Origin: Dasania sp. GY-MA-18
Lineage (GTDB): Bacteria > Pseudomonadota > Gammaproteobacteria > Pseudomonadales > Dasaniaceae
Reading direction: 5' to 3'
NCBI RefSeq assembly: GCF_024734385.1
Contig: NZ_JANHAP010000001.1
Span: forward strand, 1-64,000
Length of the DNA: 64,000 nt
The position numbers and the translations under genes are program-made. Numbering within the stretch: the first letter of the stretch is position 1; each line of letters opens with the position of its first letter. Shown in pieces: positions 44,642-57,184 of the stretch. Under the pieces are notes generated by a model, which worked only from the letters and a program-made list of their open reading frames with translations, made no database searches and was not told the origin of the DNA.

Positions 44642-45922
44642 TTGCGACTCAGCCAAGCCGCCCCCCAACAACTGCGCGAATTAGAGCAAAGCTTAAGCGA
44701 GCAGTATCAGGCCTTTCAAACCGCCAAACTAAACCTAGATTTAACCCGCGGTAAACCCAGTGCAGAGCAACTCAGCCTATCTAATGAGCTAGATGGCATT
44801 TTAAATGGCGATTACCGCGACAGTAGCGGCACCGACTTGCGCAACTACGGTGGCCTAGACGGTCTGCCCGAAGCCAAGCAATTGTTTGCCGATATGTTAG
44901 GAGTGAGCGCTGAGGATATTTTAGTGGGCGGCAATGGCAGCCTGCCCATGATGTACTTCAGCCTACAAACCGCCCTCAGCCAAGGCCTAGCTGGTAAAGA
45001 CAGCGCCTGGAACCTGCAAGGCCCAGTAAAATTCCTAGCCCCCGTACCCGGCTATGACAGGCACTTCACCGCCTGCCAACACTTAGGCATAGAGCTTATC
45101 CCCGTGGCCATGAACGAGCACGGCCCCGACATGGACCAAGTAGAAGCCTTAGTGCAAGCCGACCCCAGCATTAAGGGTATCTGGTGCGTACCCCGCTTCT
45201 CCAACCCCACCGGCATAGTCTACAGCGATGAAGTGGTAGCCCGCATGGCCAAACTAGGCCATATAGCTGGTGAGCACTTCCGAATTTTTTGGGATAACGC
45301 CTATGCGGTACACAGCCTAGACGACAACGCCCCAGCCCTAGCTAACCTGTTTGAGCTATGCAAAAGCGCAGGCACCGAAGATAGCGTACTAATCTTTGGC
45401 TCTACCTCAAAAATCACCTTTGCCGGCGCCGGGGTAGGCTTTATGGCCGCCTCTGCCAATAACCTTAACGCGCTTAAAGATGCCCTAGGTTTCAGCACTA
45501 TAGGCCCCGACAAGGTCAACCAATACCGCCATGTGAAGTTTTTAAAAGATCAGGCCACTCTAACAGCGCATATGCAAAAGCACGCTGCAATTATGAAGCC
45601 TCGCTTTGATGCGGTATTAGAGCAGCTTAACGCCGAACTAGCCGATGGTGACATAGCCAGCTGGACAGCGCCGCAGGGTGGTTATTTTATCTCCTTGGAC
45701 ACACGCCCAGGTCTAGCCAAACAGGTCATACAACTAGCTGCTGACGCCGGGGTTAAACTCACCCCCGCAGGTGCTACCTTCCCCTACGGCAAGGACCCAG
45801 AGGACCGCAATATCCGTATCGCGCCCTCTTTCCCCAGCATAGAGGACTTAAAGCAGGCCACTGCAGTGTTTATCACCTGTTTAAAACTGGCCACTGTCAG
45901 ACAGGCACTGGCTCAGCAATAA
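44642..45922 (+). CDS. Aminotransferase (type Ic aspartate aminotransferase)
   Basis: Fold-type I PLP enzyme of 426 residues. LDLTRGKPSAEQLSLS and the Y-x-x-x-x-GLPEAK segment bind substrate; FWDNAYAVHSLDD supplies the cofactor Asp and Tyr, and the PLP Lys is in FGSTSKITFAGAG. This matches the Asp_aminotransf (PF12897) subgroup. Start is TTG, preceded by GAGGG. It is followed by its own terminator. Confidence 0.9.
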   Translation: MRLSQAAPQQLRELEQSLSEQYQAFQTAKLNLDLTRGKPSAEQLSLSNELDGILNGDYRDSSGTDLRNYGGLDGLPEAKQLFADMLGVSAEDILVGGNGSLPMMYFSLQTALSQGLAGKDSAWNLQGPVKFLAPVPGYDRHFTACQHLGIELIPVAMNEHGPDMDQVEALVQADPSIKGIWCVPRFSNPTGIVYSDEVVARMAKLGHIAGEHFRIFWDNAYAVHSLDDNAPALANLFELCKSAGTEDSVLIFGSTSKITFAGAGVGFMAASANNLNALKDALGFSTIGPDKVNQYRHVKFLKDQATLTAHMQKHAAIMKPRFDAVLEQLNAELADGDIASWTAPQGGYFISLDTRPGLAKQVIQLAADAGVKLTPAGATFPYGKDPEDRNIRIAPSFPSIEDLKQATAVFITCLKLATVRQALAQQ

Positions 45923-45948
45923 ACCTCCAGATTCATTGTTTAATACGT

Positions 45949-45977
45949 AAAGCTCTTACCTCGGTAAGAGCTTTTTT
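45949..45977 (+). terminator. Terminator after the aminotransferase
   Basis: AAAGCTCTTACC-tc-GGTAAGAGCTTTTTT forms a perfect stem with a T run, 27 bp past the stop codon. Confidence 0.9.
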
Positions 45978-45991
45978 GTTTTTCCACCTAT

Positions 45992-46014
45992 CCCGCCCCA
46001 GCCATCTCACATCG
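45992..46014 (-). repeat. Truncated end of a type-D repeat
   Basis: CCCGCCCCAGCCATCTCACA and the following TCG match, with few changes, the right end of the type-D copy at 46423–46445. The 44 bp that follow (46015–46058) match 46446–46489 with only four differences. A fuller copy evidently once lay here. Confidence 0.75.
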
Positions 46015-46058
46015 TGCCAATATTTAAGATATTAAAAGCTGAATCCTCTACGGCCGCA

Positions 46059-46203
46059 GGGAATGCCCCAAGGTTCTTGCGGAATATAAAAGATGAGCGC
46101 TGAGTGAACGGATGAGACCGGCTTTCCCGAAGGGCGGGCTCAGTAGCGAGCGAAGGTAGCCCGGAGGGCCGCCATCATGGAGCAAGGACCTTGGGGAATT
46201 GCC
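46059..46203 (+). repeat. Type-A repeat, copy 1
   Basis: A 145-bp element with 22-bp inverted termini that match at 19 of 22 positions (left arm begins GGGAATGCCCCAAGG, right arm ends CCTTGGGGAATTGCC). Between them lie GCGGAATATAAAAGATGAGC, a hairpin around GAGACCGGCTTTCCCGAAGG, the motif GGCTCAGTAGCGAGCGAAGG and GGGCCGCCATCATGGAGC. A 64-codon frame across it is not a gene. Not a recognised element. Confidence 0.85.
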
Positions 46204-46291
46204 GTGTTTAGAAAACTTAACCTTGCCTAAAGAACGATACATACTTTTAGTTTTTTAGATCAATACACGCTGCAATGCTGGATTACTTACA

Positions 46292-46445
46292 CGATGCCTG
46301 AGCCGGGTGCACTCGCTCCATGGACTGGCCCCTCTAGGGTTCCCTCATACGCTACTGAGCCTTAAAACGCTGCGCTGTCTCATCCGCTGCTTCGGCCAGC
46401 CCTCTTATATTCCGCGAGCACACCCGCCTCAGCCCTCTCACATCG
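46292..46445 (-). repeat. Type-D repeat, inverted copy
   Basis: A 154-bp element on the minus strand. The termini CGATG...TGAG(C/G)CGGGTG recur inverted at the other end, with an eight-base length difference. It shares GGAATATAAGAGGGCTGGCC, GGATGAGACAGCGCAGCG, GGCTCAGTAGCG and GGGGCCAG-CCATG with the copies at 59 kb. It lies between two type-A copies facing the other way. Confidence 0.85.
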
Positions 46446-46489
46446 TGCCAGTATTTAAGATATTAAAAACTGAATCCTCTGCGGTCGCA

Positions 46490-46631
46490 GGGAATGCCCC
46501 AAGGTTCTTGTGGAATATAAAAGATGAGCGCTGAGTGAACGGATGAGACAGCGCAGCGTTTTAAGGCTCAGTAGCGAGCGAAGGCAGCCAGGAGGGCCGC
46601 CATCATGGAGCAATGACCTTGTGCCATTGCC
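46490..46631 (+). repeat. Type-A repeat, copy 2 (mosaic)
   Basis: A 142-bp copy almost identical to 46059–46203 in its left half and flank, 432 bp downstream of it. Its central hairpin (GAGACAGCGCAGCGTTTTAA) equals that of the neighbouring type-D copy. Its right end (CCTTGTGCCATTGCC) equals that of the copy at 59414. So its own two ends no longer pair well. This indicates recombination between copies. Confidence 0.85.
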
Positions 46632-46694
46632 GAGTTAAGTACGCTAATCATAGCGGCTAATACATAATGACTTTATTAATAAAGCAAAAAGAGC

Positions 46695-47042
46695 TTAATC
46701 AGTACTATCCGGCGCTTTAATCACCGGCCTAGCCATAGTGGGGAACTTAGAAACATTGCTAGCCGTACCACTGGACTCCACAATCTTGCCTACGCCCTCT
46801 TTTTCCACCTCATCGATACGTACTATAGAGTGCATGGGGATATAGGATCTGGCCACGCCATTAAACTCGGTTTTTAACTTTTCTTCAGCGGGGTCAACAA
46901 TCATCTGGCTGCGCTCACCAAACACAAACTCCTCTACCTCTATAAAGCCATACATCTCGCTTTGGTAGATAGCCTTAGCATATAACTCATAGATTTTGTC
47001 TTGATTATAAAAAATCACTTTATAAATAGGGGTTGTTGCCAT
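46695..47042 (-). CDS. DUF1820 protein
   Basis: A 115-residue cytoplasmic protein of the DUF1820 family, starting MATTPIYKVIFYNQDKIYEL. The core IYQSEMYGFIEVEEFVFGER and IPMHSIVRIDEVEKEG is typical; the tail after about 85 is variable. Function unknown. It is divergent from miaB, a common neighbourhood in gammaproteobacteria. Confidence 0.9.
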   Translation of the reverse strand: MATTPIYKVIFYNQDKIYELYAKAIYQSEMYGFIEVEEFVFGERSQMIVDPAEEKLKTEFNGVARSYIPMHSIVRIDEVEKEGVGKIVESSGTASNVSKFPTMARPVIKAPDSTD

Positions 47043-47292
47043 GTTAAAACCTATGTTGCATGGGGGTTGACACTTTCGGCGCGCATATTACCACAAGCGC
47101 TACCTTAGCCACTAGACAACTTTTGGCAGCTAAATATTCACCTAAGCCACTATCTATATGGGCCTCCCAAAGCTTTGATTAGCACCACTGCGCCATACCC
47201 CCCAGCATAAGTTTACGGTATAATCGCCGCCCTTTTTAAACACACGGTTTACCGAAGCGTCTAAAACTTTCCCGTAAACAGGTTATAGCAAC

Positions 47293-48690
47293 ATGTCAGA
47301 CAATATTATTATCAGTACTAACGATAGCCCTCAGGCGCCATCGGCCCTCACCAGCAGCGACGGCAAGCCCAAAAAGCTGTTTATTAAAACCCACGGCTGC
47401 CAAATGAACGAGTATGACTCCTCACGCATAGAGGACTTACTGGGCAGCAGCCACGGTGTAGAAACCACTGATAACCCCGAAGAAGCCGACATATTACTGC
47501 TTAATACCTGCTCCATACGTGAAAAAGCCCAAGAAAAAGTATTTCACCAACTGGGCCGCTGGAAAAAACTCAAAGACAAAAACCCCAACCTAGTCATAGG
47601 CGTAGGCGGCTGCGTTGCCAGCCAAGAGGGCTCGGCCATTAGTGATCGCTCCCCGTTTGTGGACCTCATCTTCGGCCCACAAACCCTGCACCGCGTACCC
47701 GATATGATAGAGGCCAAAAAGCACGACGGCCCAGTGGTAGTGGATGTTACCTTCCCCGAAATAGAAAAATTCGACAAACTGCCCGAGCCCTCAGTAGACG
47801 GCCCCTCGGCTTTTGTGTCGATTATGGAAGGCTGCTCTAAATACTGCACCTTCTGCGTAGTACCCTATACCCGCGGTGAAGAAGTGAGCCGCCCCTTTGA
47901 CGATGTGATCGCTGAAATCGCCGGCCTGGCCGATAAGGGCGTACGTGAAGTTAACCTGCTAGGGCAAAACGTCAACGCCTACCGCGGCCTTAATCACCTG
48001 GATGAAGTGGTGGATTTTGCCGAACTAGTCACCTTTGTGGCCAGCATCCCCGGCATAGAGCGCATACGCTACACCACCTCCCATCCAGTGGAATTTAGCG
48101 ACGCCCTCATCGAAGCCTACGCCAATGTGCCCGAGCTGGTCAGCCACCTGCACTTACCGGTGCAAAGCGGCTCTGACAGAATCTTAGCGGCCATGAAACG
48201 CGGCCACACCCGTGAAGAATACATCAACAAAATCAATCGCTTAAAGGCTATACGCCCCGGCATCAGCCTGTCTTCTGACTTTATCATAGGTTTCCCCGGC
48301 GAAACCGACCAAGACTTCCAAGACACCATGGATTTAATCCACGAAGTGGGCTTTGACCTGTCCTTTAGCTTTATTTACAGCGCCAGACCCGGCACCCCCG
48401 CCTCGGAGCTAAAAGACGACACCCCAGCTCAAGTACACAAGCAGCGCCTACAAATACTGCAGGATCGCATCAACCAGCAAACCCAGCAAATTAGCCGCCG
48501 CATGGTCGATAATATAGAGCGGGTACTAGTCACCGGCGTGTCCAAAAAGGACCCCGGCGAGCTACAGGGCCGCACCGAAAACAACCGCGTGGTTAACTTT
48601 GCCGCCCGCGACCACAGCATCATAGGCGACTTTGCCGACGTGCTGATCACCGAGGCACTGCCCAACTCCCTGCGCGGCATACTGCAATAA
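47293..48690 (+). CDS. miaB: tRNA-i6A37 methylthiotransferase MiaB
   Basis: Radical SAM enzyme of 465 residues that adds the methylthio group to i6A37 of tRNA. The N-terminal cluster-binding domain has [12 protein letters not shown] and two more Cys in NTCSIREKA and VGGCVAS. The radical-SAM motif is [20 protein letters not shown] domain closes the protein. About 20 N-terminal residues precede the usual start, a short extension. Confidence 0.97.
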   Translation: MSDNIIISTNDSPQAPSALTSSDGKPKKLFIKTHGCQMNEYDSSRIEDLLGSSHGVETTDNPEEADILLLNTCSIREKAQEKVFHQLGRWKKLKDKNPNLVIGVGGCVASQEGSAISDRSPFVDLIFGPQTLHRVPDMIEAKKHDGPVVVDVTFPEIEKFDKLPEPSVDGPSAFVSIMEGCSKYCTFCVVPYTRGEEVSRPFDDVIAEIAGLADKGVREVNLLGQNVNAYRGLNHLDEVVDFAELVTFVASIPGIERIRYTTSHPVEFSDALIEAYANVPELVSHLHLPVQSGSDRILAAMKRGHTREEYINKINRLKAIRPGISLSSDFIIGFPGETDQDFQDTMDLIHEVGFDLSFSFIYSARPGTPASELKDDTPAQVHKQRLQILQDRINQQTQQISRRMVDNIERVLVTGVSKKDPGELQGRTENNRVVNFAARDHSIIGDFADVLITEALPNSLRGILQ

Positions 48691-48740
48691 GCCGCGCGCC
48701 CCTAAATCATGCCCTCAATGCAGCATTGTTACCGGCCTCA

Positions 48741-48767
48741 AAAAAGCGGTTTAATTCGCCGCTTTTT
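48741..48767 (+). terminator. Terminator after miaB
   Basis: AAAAAGCGG and CCGCTTTTT form a 9-bp stem with a T run, 51 bp after the miaB stop. Confidence 0.8.
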
Positions 48768-48822
48768 AGGTATATGCTGCCAGTATGTTGGTTGCCGCCA
48801 TTAGCGGCTTATAAGTAAGCAT

Positions 48823-49887
48823 TTGAACAAAAACACCTCCTACACAAAAGCTCTACATCTAGAGCCCAACGACGCTCGGTATTTAGCCAATCTCTGCGGC
48901 CAATTAAATGAACACCTACGCCAGATAGAACAACGCCTGGCGGTGACCATACATAATCGCGGCAACCACTTTACCATCGCTGGCCAGCAGGCCGATGTCG
49001 ATGCCAGTGCTGGACTTATCACACAACTCTACCGCGAAGCCCGCAATGGCATCGAGCTTACCCCGCAATCCATACACCTAAATCTGCAACAGGCAGGTAT
49101 AGACGAGCTTGCACAATCATCCGAGGATAACCCCTTAACCGTGAATACCCCCACCGAGCCCGCAACCGATAACAGCGTTGAGCCATTCACCCTGATACAC
49201 ACCAAAAAACTCACCATTAAGCCCCGCGGTAAAAACCAGCAGGGCTATGTGCGTTCGGTACTCAACCACGATATCAACTTTGGCATAGGCCCTGCCGGTA
49301 CCGGTAAAACTTACTTAGCCGTAGCCTGCGCAGTACAGGCACTGCTTAACGAAGAAGTGCAGCGTATTTTATTGGTACGCCCCGCCGTAGAGGCCGGTGA
49401 AAAACTGGGCTTTTTGCCCGGTGACCTGGCCCAAAAAATCGACCCCTATCTGCGCCCACTCTACGACGCCCTTTACGATATGCTGGGTGACGAAGCGGTC
49501 ACCAAGCTGATAGAGCGCAATGTTATAGAGATAGCCCCGCTAGCCTATATGCGCGGCCGTACCCTTAACGACTCCTATATTATTTTGGATGAAAGCCAAA
49601 ACACCACTAAGGAACAAATGAAAATGTTTCTTACCCGCATAGGTTTTGGCTCTACTGCGGTGATTACCGGCGACGCCACCCAAATCGACCTACCCCGCGG
49701 CACCCAATCGGGGCTCACCCATGTCATCAAGGTACTAGAAGGCATAGAAGGCATTAGCTTCACCTACTTTGAATCCAAAGACGTGGTCAGGCACCCACTG
49801 GTAGCCCGCATAGTTGATGCCTACGAGGCGCAAGAAAACCACGAACAGTCCATTAAAGACCAAGCTCGCGGTAGCCAAAACAGCTAA
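48823..49887 (+). CDS. ybeZ: PhoH-family ATPase (YbeZ)
   Basis: A 354-residue P-loop NTPase. A KH-like N-terminal part (about 1–100) is followed by the PhoH domain with Walker [14 protein letters not shown] and Walker [11 protein letters not shown]. It partners with YbeY in rRNA maturation and stress RNA processing. Start is TTG. Its TAA overlaps the ybeY ATG by one base. Confidence 0.93.
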   Translation: MNKNTSYTKALHLEPNDARYLANLCGQLNEHLRQIEQRLAVTIHNRGNHFTIAGQQADVDASAGLITQLYREARNGIELTPQSIHLNLQQAGIDELAQSSEDNPLTVNTPTEPATDNSVEPFTLIHTKKLTIKPRGKNQQGYVRSVLNHDINFGIGPAGTGKTYLAVACAVQALLNEEVQRILLVRPAVEAGEKLGFLPGDLAQKIDPYLRPLYDALYDMLGDEAVTKLIERNVIEIAPLAYMRGRTLNDSYIILDESQNTTKEQMKMFLTRIGFGSTAVITGDATQIDLPRGTQSGLTHVIKVLEGIEGISFTYFESKDVVRHPLVARIVDAYEAQENHEQSIKDQARGSQNS

Positions 49888-50354
49888 TGCCCCCCTTATA
49901 CCTAGACCTGCAAATCGCCGATAACCTAGCACCGGTAGCCGCCAGCCTGCCCAGTAGCGCACAGCTGGAGCTTTGGGTGGCCGCCGCCTTAGCGGGCCGC
50001 AAAGACGAGGCCGAGCTAACCATACGCTTAGTGGACGAACAGGAAATCAGCCAGCTCAACGCCACTTACCGGCACAAAGACAAAGCCACTAACGTTTTAT
50101 CGTTTCCGGCCGATTTACCCGAGCATATAGACATACCGCTACTGGGCGATATTATTATCTGCCCAGCAGTGGTCGCTGCCGAAGCCCAGCAGCAACAAAA
50201 GACTTTAACGGCCCACTGGGCCCATATGGTGATACACGGCACCTTGCATTTGCTAGGCTATGACCATATAGAAGAGCAACAAGCCGTAGCCATGGAAGCG
50301 ATAGAAACTCAACTACTCGCCGACTTGGGTTACCCCAACCCTTATCTAAGCTAG
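49887..50354 (+). CDS. ybeY: Endoribonuclease YbeY
   Basis: Zinc-dependent RNase of 155 residues for 16S rRNA 3' maturation and ribosome quality control. The metal-binding H-x3-H-x5-H motif is [11 protein letters not shown], and [10 protein letters not shown] is also diagnostic. Overlaps ybeZ by one base (TAATG), so translation is coupled. Confidence 0.96.
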   Translation: MPPLYLDLQIADNLAPVAASLPSSAQLELWVAAALAGRKDEAELTIRLVDEQEISQLNATYRHKDKATNVLSFPADLPEHIDIPLLGDIIICPAVVAAEAQQQQKTLTAHWAHMVIHGTLHLLGYDHIEEQQAVAMEAIETQLLADLGYPNPYLS

Positions 50355-50420
50355 CCTTGATAAGCGTTGCCAACCCGCTACGGTATTAAAGACCAACCCA
50401 CAGGAAGACAACAAAACGCC

Positions 50421-51278
50421 ATGAGCGAAGATCGATCTAGCAACGAGCCAGAAGAAAAATCCTGGCTCGAAAAAATTGCCAACGCCTTTTCATCGGAACC
50501 CAATAGCCGTGAGGAGCTCAACGAGATACTCAAGGTTGCTGAGCAAAACAAAGTCATAGACAGCGATGTGGTCAGCATTATCGATGGGGCGCTAAAAGTC
50601 GCCGACCAGCAAGTGCGCGAAATCATGGTACCGCGCTCGCAAATGGTGGTGATTAAGGCCGAGCAATCACTCAAAGAAATCCTGCCCAAAATGATTAAGA
50701 GCTCGCATTCGCGCTTTCCCGTTATCGGCGAAAACGTGGACGAGGTCTTAGGCATTTTGCTGGCCAAGGATTTACTGCCTCAAGTCATAGAAAACGACAA
50801 CGACAACTTCGACATTACCTCGCTGTTGCGTGCGGCCACCGTGGTGCCCGAAAGCAAACGCCTCAATGTACTGTTGCGCGAATTCCGTGAAAACCGCAAT
50901 CACATGGCCATAGTCATAGACGAGTACGGCGGTGTGGCAGGCCTAGTGACCATAGAAGATGTGCTGGAAGAAATCGTCGGTGAAATCGAAGATGAAACCG
51001 ATGTAGAGGCCGACGAGTATATTAAAAAACTAGGGGCTAACGATTTTATCGTTAAAGCGCTTACCCCTATAGAAGACTTTAACGAGCATTTTAACAGCGA
51101 TTTTAGCGATGAAGAGTTCGACACTATAGGCGGCATTATTCTGCGCGAATTTGGCCACCTGCCCAGACGCAACGAAACCACCCAGCTCAACGGTTTTGAA
51201 TTTAAAATCCTTAGCGCCGATAGCCGGCAAGTGCATTTGCTGCGCATGGCAATTATTGGTCAGGACGAAGAAGACTAA
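50421..51278 (+). CDS. corC: CorC/HlyC-type CBS-domain transporter protein
   Basis: Protein of 285 residues linked to Mg/Co efflux. An acidic N terminus is followed by two CBS domains (about 60–185, including MVPRSQMVVI and MAIVIDEYGGVAGLVTIEDVLEEIVGEI) and a CorC_HlyC domain (about 205–280). I start at the ATG of MSEDRSSNEPEEKSW; a TTG at 50367 would add 18 unusual residues. It sits between ybeY and lnt, the conserved order. Confidence 0.93.
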   Translation: MSEDRSSNEPEEKSWLEKIANAFSSEPNSREELNEILKVAEQNKVIDSDVVSIIDGALKVADQQVREIMVPRSQMVVIKAEQSLKEILPKMIKSSHSRFPVIGENVDEVLGILLAKDLLPQVIENDNDNFDITSLLRAATVVPESKRLNVLLREFRENRNHMAIVIDEYGGVAGLVTIEDVLEEIVGEIEDETDVEADEYIKKLGANDFIVKALTPIEDFNEHFNSDFSDEEFDTIGGIILREFGHLPRRNETTQLNGFEFKILSADSRQVHLLRMAIIGQDEED

Positions 51279-51318
51279 AATACAATAACGAGTCGCCGCT
51301 CACCGAGCCTTATACCTC

Positions 51319-52824
51319 ATGCCCTACACCTCACTAAGCCAAGGCTGGCGGGGCCACCTGCTAGCCTTGCTGGCGGGTGGTCTTATCACCCTGTCATTAG
51401 CCCCGTTTAATTACTGGCCACTGGGTGTAGCTAGCAGCGCCTTATTCGTTATTTTATTTCACCATCTCAGCCCCAAGGCCGCCGCTTTGCGCGGTTGGTG
51501 CTTTGGCTTTGGTCTGTTCGCCAGCGGTGCCTCTTGGGTGTATGTGAGCATACATGAGTTTGGCTATGCCCCGGTGCCACTGGCCATCTTTATCACGTTT
51601 TTATTCACCGGCGGTTTAGCACTTACCTGGCTGATCTTTGCCTATGTGTATGCGCGCTTTATACGGCCACTGCCCTATGGCAACAGCTTGGGCTACGCTG
51701 CTATTTTTGTTTTATGCGAGTGGTTTCGCAGCTGGTTTTTAACGGGCTTCCCTTGGCTGTATGTAGGCTATGGCTACCTAGATACGCCACTGGCAGGCTG
51801 GGCACCGGTAGCCGGGGTCTACGCCCTGAGCTTTATCGTCGCTCTCAGCGGTGCCGCCATTGCTATTGCTCTGCAACAAAAAAAACCACGGCAGCCGCTA
51901 TTAATCATCAGCACCTTATTATGGTTGGGCGGCTATGCTCTGCAGCAAGTCAGCTGGGTAAGCCCCGCCGAGCGAGCGCCGCTAAAAGTCGCCATGGTGC
52001 AGGCCAATATCTCCCAAGCGGTCAAATGGGATCGCGATCAATACTGGCCCACCCTCAACCTCTACAACCGCATGAGCCAGCCTCTATGGTCGCAGGCTGA
52101 CCTGGTGATTTGGCCAGAGGCCGCCATACCCGGCATGTATCACAACGCCCAGCCCTTTTTAGAGCATATCAACAAGCGGGCCCTCAAACATGGCAGCAGT
52201 TTGATTACCGGCGTACCCAGCTCAGCAAACGTCAACGGCCAGCGCCTAGCCTATAACAGCATCGTAGCGCTAGGTAATGGCGAGGGTATGTATCACAAAC
52301 AACGCTTAGTCCCCTTTGGTGAATATGTACCGCTGGAACAGTACTTAAGAGGCCTGATCCAATTCTTTAACCTGCCCATGTCGGCCTTTAGCGCAGGCAG
52401 CAGCGAACAGCAGCCGCTGCAGGCGGCGGGTATGAGCTTTGCCCCCTTAATCTGCTATGAAGTGGTGTACAGCGAGCTGGTCAGCAACAGCGTGCCCGCT
52501 GCCGATATGTTGCTCACTATTAGCAACGACGCCTGGTTTGGCGACTCTATAGGGCCGCTGCAACATTTAGAAATGGCGCAAATGCGCGCGCTGGAAAGCG
52601 GCCGCTACCTGCTGCGCAGCACCGGCAGTGGCATTAGCGCCATAGTCGACCAGCGCGGCAACATTGTGGTGCAAGGCCCGCAATTTCAACAGGCCGTCAT
52701 CCGTGGCGAGGCCAAGGCCATGCAAGGTGCCACCCCCTTTGCCCTTAGCGGCAACTGGCCCATTATAGGCCTGTGCTTTGTCCTGCTAGCAGGGCTGGCA
52801 CTGACCACCCGCCTGCGCTCATAA
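51319..52824 (+). CDS. lnt: Apolipoprotein N-acyltransferase
   Basis: Inner-membrane enzyme of 501 residues that adds the third acyl chain to lipoproteins, needed for Pal and LptE encoded here. An N-terminal membrane domain of six or so helices (about 10–215) is followed by a nitrilase-type domain. The catalytic triad is seen as Glu in WPEAAIPG, Lys in YHKQRLVPFGEYVP and Cys in LICYEVVYSE. A last helix is at about 475–495. Confidence 0.97.
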   Translation: MPYTSLSQGWRGHLLALLAGGLITLSLAPFNYWPLGVASSALFVILFHHLSPKAAALRGWCFGFGLFASGASWVYVSIHEFGYAPVPLAIFITFLFTGGLALTWLIFAYVYARFIRPLPYGNSLGYAAIFVLCEWFRSWFLTGFPWLYVGYGYLDTPLAGWAPVAGVYALSFIVALSGAAIAIALQQKKPRQPLLIISTLLWLGGYALQQVSWVSPAERAPLKVAMVQANISQAVKWDRDQYWPTLNLYNRMSQPLWSQADLVIWPEAAIPGMYHNAQPFLEHINKRALKHGSSLITGVPSSANVNGQRLAYNSIVALGNGEGMYHKQRLVPFGEYVPLEQYLRGLIQFFNLPMSAFSAGSSEQQPLQAAGMSFAPLICYEVVYSELVSNSVPAADMLLTISNDAWFGDSIGPLQHLEMAQMRALESGRYLLRSTGSGISAIVDQRGNIVVQGPQFQQAVIRGEAKAMQGATPFALSGNWPIIGLCFVLLAGLALTTRLRS

Positions 52825-52908
52825 AGGCCAGCTAAAGCCACAGCAACACATGCGCTGCCAGCTAATAGCTGTTAGAATGCGCCGCTTATTTTTAATCATT
52901 TTCACTGA

Positions 52909-55515
<2,607 letters not shown>

Positions 55516-55535
55516 TAAACCTATAGAGAAACGCT

Positions 55536-56162
55536 ATGCTGAAAACCACGACGTTTTACACCGCACTTGCTACCGCCCTATTAGTCAGCGCCTGTGGTTT
55601 TCAGCTACGCGGTAACTTGGAGCTACCCGCCGGTGCCGAGCCTATTAGCATACGCTCGGCCAATAGTTATTCGCCGCTAAGCATAGCGCTTAAAAACAGC
55701 CTCACCAGCCAACAGGTTAAAGTGGCAGACGATGCCGCAGTCGCGGCTGAACAAATTATTAATGCCGAGACCCTAAGCGAACAAGGTGAATACAAAGTCA
55801 AACAAGAACAAACTCAGGGCTTTCAAATTCACCTACTGAAACAAAACCGTGAGCGCCGCACCTTAACCCTGGGCGCGGGTGCCAGCGTAGCCGAGTACCA
55901 GCTAATAGAAACGGTAACCTTTGACCTGCGCAATCCCTTAGGCCAAACCGTACTGGGGCCGGTCACCCTTAGCGAATACAAGGCCCTGCCCAACGACCCC
56001 AACAAGGTGATTAGCAGCTCGGAAGAAACCGATTTAATACGCCAGGAAATGCTATTGGCCTTAGCGCAAAAAATAGCGCGCCAAATCAGTCGTTTTGATT
56101 TTGCTAAAGAGCTAGATAAGCTAGCCAAAACCACTGCGCCCGCTGCTAACAGCCAGCCCTAA
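55536..56162 (+). CDS. lptE: LPS-assembly lipoprotein LptE
   Basis: Outer-membrane lipoprotein of 208 residues that plugs LptD during LPS export. The lipobox LVSAC gives the acylated Cys at 20, followed by GFQLRGNLELP, the family signature. leuS–lptE–holA is the conserved order; holA starts 2 bp after its stop. Confidence 0.95.
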   Translation: MLKTTTFYTALATALLVSACGFQLRGNLELPAGAEPISIRSANSYSPLSIALKNSLTSQQVKVADDAAVAAEQIINAETLSEQGEYKVKQEQTQGFQIHLLKQNRERRTLTLGAGASVAEYQLIETVTFDLRNPLGQTVLGPVTLSEYKALPNDPNKVISSSEETDLIRQEMLLALAQKIARQISRFDFAKELDKLAKTTAPAANSQP

Positions 56163-56164
56163 TC

Positions 56165-57184
56165 ATGAAAATTAAAGCCGAGCAATTAGCCCAGCAATTA
56201 AAAAAACAATTATTGCCCGTCTATCTGTTGCACGGTGATGAACCGCTTTTAATACAGGAATGCGCCGACCATGTGCGCAGCGCCTGCAAGGCCCAAGGCT
56301 TTGGCGACCGCGACATTATTCACGTAGATAATAATTTTAACGGCGAAGAACTATACGCCAGCAATCAAGCCATCTCGCTATTTGCCGAACGCAAAATTAT
56401 TGAACTGCGCATGCCCAGCAGTAAACCCGGCACCGCGGGCTCTAAAGCACTGCTGGATTACGTAGCCAACCCCAGCCCCGATAATGTACTGCTTATTATT
56501 TGCGGCAAAGTTGAATCTGCCAGCCAACGCAGTAAATGGTTTAAAACCGTAGAGGCCGCTGGCGCCTCGGTGCAAGTTTGGCCCATCAACGCCCGCGACC
56601 TGCCGCGCTGGATAGAGCAGCGCTTGCGCGCACAAGGCATGCAAGCCAACCCCGATGCCATAGAGCTACTAGCCGATAGAGTCGAAGGTAACTTACTGGC
56701 TGCCGCCCAAGAAGTACACAAACTGCAACTCTACGCCGAGCAACAAACCATTACCGTAGAAACCGTGATGGCAGCGGTTGCCGACAGCGCCCGCTATAAT
56801 ATTTTTGGTTTAATCGATAGCTGCCTAGAAGGCGACACCGGCAGCGCCCTAAAAATGCTGCAAGGCCTAAAAGCTGAAGGCAATCAGGTATTTGCCATAC
56901 TGCCCCTGTTTACCCGCGAGCTGCGCAACCTCTACGCCTGCGCGCAACAAATCAGCGCCGGCCACGGTGTAGACCGGGTGCTGCAAAACCAGCGCATCTG
57001 GGACAGCCGCAAACGCATGACCAAAATGGCACTGCAAAAACTCAACGTCGTGCGCATAGCGCAACTCATACAACTGGCCAATCGCATAGATCAATCGGCC
57101 AAAGGCATGGGCAAAGACAATAGCTGGGATTTATTAGAACAACTCATCGTAATGATGACCGGAAAGAAGCTAGCGGTAAGCTAA
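56165..57184 (+). CDS. holA: DNA polymerase III subunit delta
   Basis: Clamp-loader subunit of 339 residues that opens the sliding clamp. PVYLLHGDEPLLIQE near the N terminus, ISLFAERKIIELRMP and the C-terminal NSWDLLEQLIVMM match HolA. The three AAA+-like domains are of normal size. Last gene of leuS–lptE–holA. Confidence 0.96.
   Translation: MKIKAEQLAQQLKKQLLPVYLLHGDEPLLIQECADHVRSACKAQGFGDRDIIHVDNNFNGEELYASNQAISLFAERKIIELRMPSSKPGTAGSKALLDYVANPSPDNVLLIICGKVESASQRSKWFKTVEAAGASVQVWPINARDLPRWIEQRLRAQGMQANPDAIELLADRVEGNLLAAAQEVHKLQLYAEQQTITVETVMAAVADSARYNIFGLIDSCLEGDTGSALKMLQGLKAEGNQVFAILPLFTRELRNLYACAQQISAGHGVDRVLQNQRIWDSRKRMTKMALQKLNVVRIAQLIQLANRIDQSAKGMGKDNSWDLLEQLIVMMTGKKLAVS

Noticed and set aside
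46048-46534. Open frames of 64 and 75 codons across the repeats (minus 46048–46242, plus 46307–46534)
   Set aside because: They are readings of the repeat elements themselves. Frames of this kind recur wherever the repeat occurs and have no ribosome site.
45992-46631. CRISPR array
   Set aside because: The repeats are long, alternate in orientation and differ in subtype, with no uniform short spacers and no cas genes.
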